Shown here one piece after another: positions 7,888 to 14,112 of a stretch of DNA of 27,848 nt. The first letter of the stretch is position 1, and every line of letters starts with the position of its first letter. The stretch covers positions 1 to 27,848 of the forward strand of contig CACLMO010000010.1 of the NCBI GenBank assembly GCA_902608065.1. The letters are read 5' to 3'. Under the pieces are notes generated by a model. That model was not told the DNA's origin and searched no databases. It worked only from the letters and a program-made list of their open reading frames with translations. A program made the translations under genes and the position numbers. This DNA is from an uncultured Pelagibacteraceae bacterium. GTDB taxonomy: Bacteria > Pseudomonadota > Alphaproteobacteria > Pelagibacterales > Pelagibacteraceae.

Positions 7888-8705
7888 TTAGAGTTTAATA
7901 TATCTAGTGTTTTTATTATTGACGCTGCTGTTTCCTCAACTGATTTTCTTGTAACATCAATAATTGGCCAATTATATTTTTTAAATAAATTCTTAGAAAT
8001 TTCCAATTCATTTAATATTTCCTCCTCATTTGTATAATTGCTAGGTCTATCTTCATGCATTGATTGAATTCTGTTTCTTCTTACATCTAACAATCTGCTT
8101 GCATCACAAATTAAACCTACAACAAAGGTTTTTTTAGAACTTTCTATTAGATTTGCAGGAAGATCTTTATTTGATATTAAAGGTATATTAGCAACCTTAT
8201 AACCTCTGTTTGCTAAATAAATTGAAGTTGGTGTTTTGCTGGTTCTGCTTACACCTACTAAAATTACATCAGATTTATCTAAGTCTGATATTTTTTTTCC
8301 ATCATCATGGGACATGGTAAATTGAACAGCTTCTATTCTGTTATAATATTCTTCATCTAGAACATGTTGCCCACTAGGCTTGTGGCTTGCTTCTTTTTTA
8401 AGTAATTTAGAAAAATCAGATATTAATTTTCCTAAAACTTCAAAACATGGAATATTATTTTTTTTACATGTTTTGTCTAAATATTTTGCTAAATTGTCAT
8501 CAACAATAGTATATAAAATAATTACATTTTTTTCTGTCTTGCATTTTGAAATAATTTTATCTAATTGATTTTCTGTTCGTGTAAAAGAATAGTGTATAGT
8601 TTTACAATCAAAATTAGAAAATTGAGCTTTTATAGCTGAAAAAATTCTATCTAATGTTTCTCCGGTTGAATCGGAAACTTGATAAATCTGGTAAGTCTTG
8701 TCCAT
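7884..8705 (-). CDS. ppsR: DUF299-family kinase/pyrophosphorylase (PPDK/PEP synthase regulator)
   Basis: Members of this family reversibly phosphorylate a threonine of pyruvate phosphate dikinase or PEP synthase, using ADP or ATP for inactivation and phosphate for reactivation. The N-terminal QVSDSTGETL (residues 9-18) and the P-loop-like LVGVSRTSKTPTS (149-161) are diagnostic, and the 273-residue length fits. It is the first gene of the leftward operon and its ATG borders the putative origin, matching the alphaproteobacterial arrangement ppsR-oriC-hemE. Whether the partner is PPDK or PEP synthase is not decided by this window. Confidence 0.92.
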   Translation of the reverse strand: MDKTYQIYQVSDSTGETLDRIFSAIKAQFSNFDCKTIHYSFTRTENQLDKIISKCKTEKNVIILYTIVDDNLAKYLDKTCKKNNIPCFEVLGKLISDFSKLLKKEASHKPSGQHVLDEEYYNRIEAVQFTMSHDDGKKISDLDKSDVILVGVSRTSKTPTSIYLANRGYKVANIPLISNKDLPANLIESSKKTFVVGLICDASRLLDVRRNRIQSMHEDRPSNYTNEEEILNELEISKNLFKKYNWPIIDVTRKSVEETAASIIKTLDILNSK

Positions 8706-8946
8706 AAGATGTTAATAAATTTTTAATTTTAAATAATTATATATAAAATTCCATTTTTTATATTATTTAGTTAAATAAATTGTTTAATAAGTAACAAACT
8801 TTTAACGTTGATAAAGTATAAACAAAATATTTAACTTACTAACATTTTTTAATATATATAATAATATCAATAACATACATTGTATTTTGATAACATTTTT
8901 AAGGGATAAACTGTAGACAACTAATTGCTAACACTATTAACATGCC

Positions 8947-8961
8947 CTACTACTACTACTA
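8947..8961 (+). repeat. CTA x5 tandem repeat, DnaA-trio-like unwinding element
   Basis: Five uninterrupted CTA triplets, read on the complementary strand 3' to 5' as GAT repeats, match the DnaA-trio element first described at the Bacillus subtilis origin, on which a DnaA filament forms on single-stranded DNA. The order degenerate DnaA box (8934-8942), short GC patch, trios, A/T tract is the order of the basal unwinding system. A sixth, imperfect triplet (ACT, 8962-8964) follows. Confidence 0.7.
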
Positions 8962-8982
8962 ACTTATTTATATAATATATTA
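8962..8982 (+). promoter_or_regulatory. A/T unwinding tract overlapping probable hemE -10 element
   Basis: Twenty of 21 bases are A or T. It contains TATAAT at 8971-8976, a perfect -10 hexamer, only 6 bases before the hemE ATG at 8983. No Shine-Dalgarno sequence precedes that ATG. If this -10 is used, the message would start at or next to the A of ATG and be leaderless. No good -35 is seen because the CTA repeats occupy that place. Confidence 0.4.
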
Positions 8983-9993
8983 ATGAAAGATAGATTGCAG
9001 GAATGCATTAGAGAAAAGGAAACGTCTTACATACCTATATGGTTTATGAGACAAGCAGGTAGATATTTACCTGAGTTTAGAGAAATTAGAAAAAAAAACC
9101 CAGATTTTATAAAATTATGTTTAAATCCTGATTTAGTTAGTGAAATTACATTACAACCTTTAAAAAGATTTGATTTAGATGCAGCTATAATTTTTTCAGA
9201 TATTTTAATGATCCCATATGCGATAGGGCAAAAAGTAGAATTTAAAAAAAATACTGGACCAATTTTAGAAGATATTAATTTAGATAATATTCTTAATACT
9301 GACACGTTAAATTTTATTCAAAAACTATCGCCTATATATGAAGGAATAAAAAAAGTAAAAGAGAATTTAAAAGATAAAGAACTCATAGGATTTGTAGGAG
9401 CGCCCTGGACTTTATTATTATATATGTTGAATAAAAGATCACCCAAAAATAATTTTAATTTCAATAATATTAACAAAGATAAATCTTTGGTTAATAAATT
9501 ATTAAGAAAAATAGAAGAAATGATATGCTTGCATATTGATAAACAAATAGAAGCCGGAGCAAATATAATACAAATATTCGACTCCTGGGCTGGATTATTA
9601 CCTAAAAAAGAGTTTTCAAATTATTGTTATATTCCAATATTAAAAATAGTAGAACATGTTAAGTCAAAAAAAATACCAGTAATTTGTTTTCCTAAGGGGA
9701 TTGGAGAAAGTTATGTTGATTTTTGTTCAATAGTTAAGCCAGACTGTATTAGTATTGATTACGACGTAGATCCAAAATGGATTAAAGAAAAGTTAAAAGA
9801 TTTACCAATTCAAGGTGGATTGGATCCTAAAATATTACTAACAGATAAAGAAAATATTAGAAAAAATATTGATAAGTATCTTAATATATTTAAAGATTAT
9901 CCATACATATTTAATTTAGGTCACGGAGTTTTGCCAGAAATCAAACCAGAAACAATAGAGTATATTATTAAAATAGTTAGAGATAATAAATAA
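8983..9993 (+). CDS. hemE: uroporphyrinogen decarboxylase
   Basis: HemE decarboxylates the four acetate side chains of uroporphyrinogen III to give coproporphyrinogen III in cytoplasmic haem synthesis. The signature PIWFMRQAGRYLPEF starts at residue 18 and contains the substrate-binding arginine. IIFSDILMIPYAIG, FVGAPWTLLLYML, IQIFDSWAGLLP and the final NLGHGVLPEIKPE complete the family pattern. At 336 residues it is full length. It is the first gene on the right arm from the origin, and its start codon lies 21 bases beyond the CTA repeats with no visible ribosome binding site. Confidence 0.97.
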   Translation: MKDRLQECIREKETSYIPIWFMRQAGRYLPEFREIRKKNPDFIKLCLNPDLVSEITLQPLKRFDLDAAIIFSDILMIPYAIGQKVEFKKNTGPILEDINLDNILNTDTLNFIQKLSPIYEGIKKVKENLKDKELIGFVGAPWTLLLYMLNKRSPKNNFNFNNINKDKSLVNKLLRKIEEMICLHIDKQIEAGANIIQIFDSWAGLLPKKEFSNYCYIPILKIVEHVKSKKIPVICFPKGIGESYVDFCSIVKPDCISIDYDVDPKWIKEKLKDLPIQGGLDPKILLTDKENIRKNIDKYLNIFKDYPYIFNLGHGVLPEIKPETIEYIIKIVRDNK

Positions 9994-9997
9994 GGAG
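9992..9997 (+). promoter_or_regulatory. ribosome binding site of hemH
   Basis: AAGGAG overlaps the hemE stop codon and lies 12 bases before the hemH ATG. It is one of the few clear Shine-Dalgarno sequences in the window and supports the start at 10010. Confidence 0.7.
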
Positions 9998-10009
9998 AAA
10001 AAAAAATAA

Positions 10010-11032
10010 ATGAAAAAAGCAGTTATTCTATTTAATTTAGGAGGCCCTGATAAATTGGAAAGTGTTGAGCCTTTTCTATTTAATTTATTTAATGATCCTG
10101 CAATTATCAGCATTCCCTCAATTTTTAGATATCCCTTAGCAAAATTTATTTCTAAAAGAAGAGCGCCGATTGCTAAGAATATTTATAAAGAAATAGGAAA
10201 TAAGTCCCCCATACTTGAACTTACTCAAAACCAAGCAAAAAGTTTGGAAAACAGTCTATTAAAAAAAGGAAATTATAAATGTTTTGTTATTATGCGTTGT
10301 TGGCACCCACGAGCTGCAGACATAATAAAAGAAGTTAAAGCATATAATGCTGACGAAATAGTACTTTTACCTCTTTACCCTCAATATTCAGCATCAACTT
10401 CAGGCTCTTCTATCAAAGAATGGAATGATTTGTGTGAAAAAGAAAATTATAAAATCAAAACTAAAACTATTTGTTGTTATCCGACAGAAAATAATTTTTT
10501 AGAATCACATGCAAACCTTATTAAAAAAACAATAAAAAATTTAGAAAATAGAAATTTTAAATTACTTTTTTCTGCCCACGGATTACCCGAAAATAAAATA
10601 AAAAAAGGTGATCCATATCAATGGCAAGTAGAGCAAACCGTCGAAGGAATAATGTCTAAGTTAAAGGATCAAAATTTAGATTATATAATAAGTTATCAAA
10701 GTCGTGTAGGACCCATGAAATGGATTGGACCGTCTACAGATGAAGTAATAATTAAATACTCCAAAGAAAAAAAAGGGATTATTATAGTGCCTGTCGCCTT
10801 CGTTTCAGAACACTCAGAAACACTAGTAGAATTAGATATTGAATATAAAAAATTAGCAGAAAAAAATGGTTGCAGTTTTTACAAAAGAGTACCAGCATTA
10901 GGGATTGAGGAGAATTTTATTAATGGACTTACAGAACTAGTTTTACAACAAGAAACAAAAGGAAATTTTGTATCATCTGTAATGTGTCCTGATAAACATA
11001 AAAAATGTCCATGCTTAGCGCTAAAAAGCTAA
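10010..11032 (+). CDS. hemH: ferrochelatase
   Basis: HemH inserts Fe2+ into protoporphyrin IX, the last haem step. It starts with KKAVILFNLGGPD, continues with PLYPQYSASTSGSS, and carries the metal-site histidine H190 in FSAHGLPE plus FVSEHSETLVELD. The C-terminus has three cysteines, C326, C333 and C335 (C-x6-C-x-C), and a cysteine pair C155/C156 lies mid-protein. This spacing resembles bacterial ferrochelatases that hold a [2Fe-2S] cluster; that cluster is inference. At 340 residues it is normal. Its 3' end overlaps the next gene by 28 bp. Confidence 0.96.
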   Translation: MKKAVILFNLGGPDKLESVEPFLFNLFNDPAIISIPSIFRYPLAKFISKRRAPIAKNIYKEIGNKSPILELTQNQAKSLENSLLKKGNYKCFVIMRCWHPRAADIIKEVKAYNADEIVLLPLYPQYSASTSGSSIKEWNDLCEKENYKIKTKTICCYPTENNFLESHANLIKKTIKNLENRNFKLLFSAHGLPENKIKKGDPYQWQVEQTVEGIMSKLKDQNLDYIISYQSRVGPMKWIGPSTDEVIIKYSKEKKGIIIVPVAFVSEHSETLVELDIEYKKLAEKNGCSFYKRVPALGIEENFINGLTELVLQQETKGNFVSSVMCPDKHKKCPCLALKS

Positions 11033-11832
11033 AAGATTATAGAGATAATGGATATGTAGCTCCTATAGATGTTTTGTCTTTAGAAGAAGCAAAAGAAATT
11101 AAAAAAGAAATTGAATATATCGAAAAGAAATGGCCAGATGAATTAGTTGGGCTAGGAAGGAATAATGTCCATTATATATCTCCCACATTCGATAAAGTTT
11201 GTCATAATTCCAAAATTTTAGATGCCGTAGAAAGTATTATTGGCAAAGATATTTTAGTTGGCGGGACAACCTTATTTATAAAAGATCCAGACAACAAAGG
11301 TTTTGTGAGTTGGCACCAAGATGCAAAATATATTGGTTTTGAACCCTATAACTGGGTAACAGCATGGTTGGCAATTACGGATGCTAATGAAGAAAATGGG
11401 TGTATGAGAATGTGGTCAGGATCTCATAAAGAAAAAATTAAAGATCACAAGGATACTTATAATGAAAATAATTTATTAACACGTGGTCAAACCGTTCAAA
11501 ATGTTCCAATAGAAAAAACCACACTCAACATACTCAAGGCTGGTCAACTATCTCTTCATCATCCAATGATTGTTCATGGATCAGGACCCAATAAAAGTCA
11601 TCAAAGGAGAATAGGGTTTGTTATACAAAGCTATATAGGAACGAATGTTGATCAAGTACTAGGAAAGATTTTTGTTCAGCAAGCAAGAGGGAATGATACA
11701 TTTAAATACCATGAGCATACAAAAAGACCAGTTGAATTAATGAATAAAAATGACATGATATTTAAGAATAAAGCGAACGACGAGTTAGCAAAAATTTTTT
11801 ATAAAAATGCTAAAAAAATAGGAAAATTTTAA
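11005..11832 (+). CDS. PhyH-type Fe(II)/2-oxoglutarate-dependent dioxygenase
   Basis: A 275-residue phytanoyl-CoA dioxygenase-family enzyme. The iron-binding HxD is H104-Q-D106 in SWHQDAKY, and the distal histidine is H191 in HHPMIVHGSG. The 2-oxoglutarate-binding arginine lies in the following HQRRIGF (about R201/R202). The aspartate in HxD argues for a hydroxylase and against a halogenase. The N-terminal KLKDYRDNGYV is a normal family start, so initiation must be at 11005 or 11011, both inside the hemH end (28 or 22 bp overlap). It ends one base into hemJ. Its substrate is unknown. Its place between two haem genes suggests co-expression, not necessarily a role in haem synthesis. Confidence 0.88.
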   Translation: MSMLSAKKLKDYRDNGYVAPIDVLSLEEAKEIKKEIEYIEKKWPDELVGLGRNNVHYISPTFDKVCHNSKILDAVESIIGKDILVGGTTLFIKDPDNKGFVSWHQDAKYIGFEPYNWVTAWLAITDANEENGCMRMWSGSHKEKIKDHKDTYNENNLLTRGQTVQNVPIEKTTLNILKAGQLSLHHPMIVHGSGPNKSHQRRIGFVIQSYIGTNVDQVLGKIFVQQARGNDTFKYHEHTKRPVELMNKNDMIFKNKANDELAKIFYKNAKKIGKF

Positions 11833-12275
11833 TGAACACATATTTATTATTTAAATCAATTCATCTAATAGCCGTTATTTCTTGGATGGCAGGACTTTTG
11901 TATTTACCAAGAATATTCGTTTATCATAGCGAGGCTATTAGAGATAATAAATCTAAAGATTTAATCGAAACATTTAAGGTGATGGAGAGAAGGCTTTTTA
12001 TTTATATAATGAATCCAGCGATGATTATATCTTGGATATTTGGAATATTATTAATTCATACTATTGGAATGGATAACTTTGCATTTCTTTGGCTTCAATT
12101 AAAGTTAGCTTTTGTAATTATATTGACGATTTATCACTTCTTTTTATTCCAATGCTTGAGAAAATTTATTGTAAATAATAACTCTTATTCCCCTAAATTT
12201 TATAGAATAATCAACGAAATACCTACTGTTTTGCTAGTAGGCATTATATTGGTAGTGATTTTTAAACCATTATGA
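11832..12275 (+). CDS. hemJ: protoporphyrinogen IX oxidase, HemJ type
   Basis: HemJ is the membrane oxidase converting protoporphyrinogen IX to protoporphyrin IX in many bacteria lacking HemG or HemY. The family start, with the conserved histidine H11 in FKSIHLIAVISWMAGLLYLPR, is clear. Four membrane segments lie at about residues 5-24, 55-78, 84-106 and 127-144. Its length of 147 is typical. The ATG shares one base with the PhyH stop. Together with hemE and hemH it gives three of the terminal haem steps in one operon; the coproporphyrinogen oxidase step is not in the window. Confidence 0.92.
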   Translation: MNTYLLFKSIHLIAVISWMAGLLYLPRIFVYHSEAIRDNKSKDLIETFKVMERRLFIYIMNPAMIISWIFGILLIHTIGMDNFAFLWLQLKLAFVIILTIYHFFLFQCLRKFIVNNNSYSPKFYRIINEIPTVLLVGIILVVIFKPL

Positions 12276-12338
12276 GACTTGAAATATATTAAAAAGATAT
12301 TATATTCAGCCTACGTCTCTTAAATTAAACAATCAAAC

Positions 12339-13610
12339 ATGAATCTAGAAGAACTTAAAAAGAAAACACCCGCAGAACTTATTTCTCAAGCCGAAAAATT
12401 AGAAATTGAGAATCCGAGCACATTACGTAAACAAGAAATTTTGTTTGCGATTCTAAAAAAACTTGCACAGAAAAATGAACAAATTACAGGCGGAGGTGTT
12501 TTAGAAGTATTACAAGATGGTTTTGGTTTTTTAAGAGCCATTGAATCAAATTATTTACCTGGACCAGATGATATATATGTGAGTCCGAGTCAAATTAGAA
12601 GATTTGGATTAAGAACGGGAGATTCTGTTGAGGGTGAAATAAGAGCTCCTAAAGATCAAGAAAGATATTTCGCTTTATTAAAAGTTGATAAAATAAATTT
12701 TGATAATCCTGATAAAGCTAGAAATAAAATTGCTTTTGATAACTTAACTCCTCTGTATCCTGATAAACAATTAAAAATGGAAGTCGAGACAGCTACAGTG
12801 GAAAAAAAACCGGATCTTACGGCACGATTAATTGATCTTGTAAGTCCCATTGGAAAGGGTCAAAGATCTCTAATTATTTCTCCTCCGAAAGCTGGTAAAA
12901 CTATTATTTTACAAAATATTGCACATTCGATCGCACAAAATCATCCTGAATGTTATTTGATGGTTTTATTGATAGATGAACGACCGGAAGAAGTTACAGA
13001 CATGCAAAGATCAGTAAAAGGAGAAGTAATTAGTTCTACATTTGATGAACCAGCTTCAAGACACGTAGCTGTTGCTGAAATGGTGATTGAAAAAGCAAAA
13101 AGATTAACCGAACATAAAAAAGATGTAATTATTTTATTGGATTCTATAACAAGACTTGGAAGAGCTTACAATGCAGTAGTTCCGAGCTCAGGTAAGGTAT
13201 TAACCGGCGGGGTAGATGCAAACGCGTTGCAAAGACCGAAAAGATTTTTTGGTGCGGCAAGAAACATAGAACAAGGAGGTTCCCTTACAATCATCTCAAC
13301 AGCTTTAATTGATACTGGTAGCAGAATGGATGAAGTGATTTTTGAGGAATTTAAAGGCACAGGTAATAGTGAATTAATTTTGGATAGAAAAATTTCAGAT
13401 AAAAGAATATTTCCTGCGGTTGATATTACAAGATCTGGAACAAGAAGAGAGGAATTGCTTTTCAAGAATGACGATTTATTAAAGATGAATGTTTTAAGAA
13501 AAATACTTAGTTCAATGGGCACAATGGATGCAATCGAATTTCTTCTTTCCAAGTTAAAAGGTACAAAAAATAATGCAGACTTTTTTGTATCAATGAATAA
13601 ACCAAAGTAA
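12339..13610 (+). CDS. rho: transcription termination factor Rho
   Basis: Rho is the hexameric RNA helicase that ends transcription at Rho-dependent sites. Its domains are an N-terminal helical part ([17 protein letters not shown]), the cold-shock RNA-binding fold with GFGFLRA at 61-67, Walker A PPKAGKT at 182-188, Walker B VIILLD at 263-268, the Q-loop/R-loop region through [14 protein letters not shown] and [11 protein letters not shown], and the C-terminal [13 protein letters not shown]. At 423 residues it is full length. The 63-bp gap after hemJ may hold its own promoter, but I see no convincing one. It ends 3 bases from the convergent ogt. Rho-dependent termination would fit a genome with almost no hairpin terminators. 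Confidence 0.97.
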   Translation: MNLEELKKKTPAELISQAEKLEIENPSTLRKQEILFAILKKLAQKNEQITGGGVLEVLQDGFGFLRAIESNYLPGPDDIYVSPSQIRRFGLRTGDSVEGEIRAPKDQERYFALLKVDKINFDNPDKARNKIAFDNLTPLYPDKQLKMEVETATVEKKPDLTARLIDLVSPIGKGQRSLIISPPKAGKTIILQNIAHSIAQNHPECYLMVLLIDERPEEVTDMQRSVKGEVISSTFDEPASRHVAVAEMVIEKAKRLTEHKKDVIILLDSITRLGRAYNAVVPSSGKVLTGGVDANALQRPKRFFGAARNIEQGGSLTIISTALIDTGSRMDEVIFEEFKGTGNSELILDRKISDKRIFPAVDITRSGTRREELLFKNDDLLKMNVLRKILSSMGTMDAIEFLLSKLKGTKNNADFFVSMNKPK

Positions 13611-13613
13611 ATT

Positions 13614-14063
13614 TTAAATTAGCTTTTCGAAATTAAGTAATCTTTCTTTTAATTTAACCCCACCGTTTGCTGAAAATCCGCCAAGTTTTCCATCAGATCT
13701 AACAATTCTGTGACATGGAATACAAATAGGTAGTTTATTTTGTCCACAGATTTTACCAACATGCCGAGGTGAAATATTAAATTTTTTAGCTATTTCTCCG
13801 TATGTTTTTGTTTCTCCCTTTTTTATTTTTTTAAGATAAAGCCAAATTTTTTTTTGTATTTTATTACCTTCAATCTCAAATTTTGTTTTAAAAATGAAAT
13901 TTTTTTTATTAAAAAATCTTAATAATTCATTTTTAAAAAATAACAAAACTTTACTATTTTTTTGTTTATCTACTTTACTAAATGAAATTTTGAATATTTT
14001 ACCATGTTTTTCGTATGCTGTTATCCAACCAAATTTAGTTTTTACAGATAATTTATTAATCAT
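13614..14063 (-). CDS. ogt: methylated-DNA--protein-cysteine methyltransferase
   Basis: This suicide DNA-repair enzyme transfers the methyl group of O6-methylguanine to its own cysteine. The active site PICIPCHRIV contains the acceptor cysteine. GETKTYGEIAKKF and SPRHVGKICG give the helix-turn-helix DNA-binding part with the arginine finger region, and GGFSANGGVKLKERLL is the C-terminal signature. At 149 residues it is the short, single-domain form without an Ada regulatory domain. It stands alone on the minus strand, convergent with rho. Confidence 0.93.
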   Translation of the reverse strand: MINKLSVKTKFGWITAYEKHGKIFKISFSKVDKQKNSKVLLFFKNELLRFFNKKNFIFKTKFEIEGNKIQKKIWLYLKKIKKGETKTYGEIAKKFNISPRHVGKICGQNKLPICIPCHRIVRSDGKLGGFSANGGVKLKERLLNFEKLI

Positions 14064-14112
14064 TTTTGACTAAATCATATCAAAAAATATAATAATAAAA
14101 TATAATTTAAAA
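14064..14112. promoter_or_regulatory. divergent promoter between ogt and the TPR-methyltransferase gene
   Basis: A 49-bp spacer. Rightward, TTGACT (14067-14072) is followed by TATAAT (14088-14093) at a short 15-bp spacing, or by AATAAT (14091-14096) at 18 bp. Transcription would start shortly before the ATG at 14113. No Shine-Dalgarno sequence is seen. Confidence 0.35.

Larger units (their letters stand above)
8706..8982. other. oriC: putative chromosomal replication origin (oriC)
   Basis: This 277-bp stretch contains no gene and is the largest gap in the window. It separates ppsR (leftward) from hemE (rightward), the position of oriC in Caulobacter and many other alphaproteobacteria. Toward hemE lies a GC patch (8943-8947), five perfect CTA repeats (8947-8961) and then a 21-bp tract with only one non-A/T base. 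No perfect DnaA box (TTATCCACA) is present. Degenerate candidates are TGTTAATAA (8710-8718), CGTTGATAA (8806-8814), TTTTGATAA (8885-8893), TGTAGACAA (8912-8920) and, on the opposite strand sense, CTATTAACA (8934-8942) directly before the GC patch. Neighbouring genes diverge from here on both sides, and parABS is about 12 kb away. The origin call is inference from these combined signs. Confidence 0.8.

Noticed and set aside
8712..8726. CtrA-like TTAA-N7-TTAA at the edge of the origin
   Set aside because: TTAA is very frequent in this AT-rich gap, the match is a bare spacing coincidence, and no second copy with correct spacing was found.
12274..12338. GAGAC...GTCTC inverted repeat as a rho leader attenuator or hemJ terminator
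   Set aside because: Only a 5-bp stem with a loop of over 35 bases, and no T run follows.
13166..13552. Antisense open frames inside rho, hslV, hslU, mnmG, rsmG and leuS
   Set aside because: They mirror strongly coding genes on the other strand, have no recognisable domains and no start signals.
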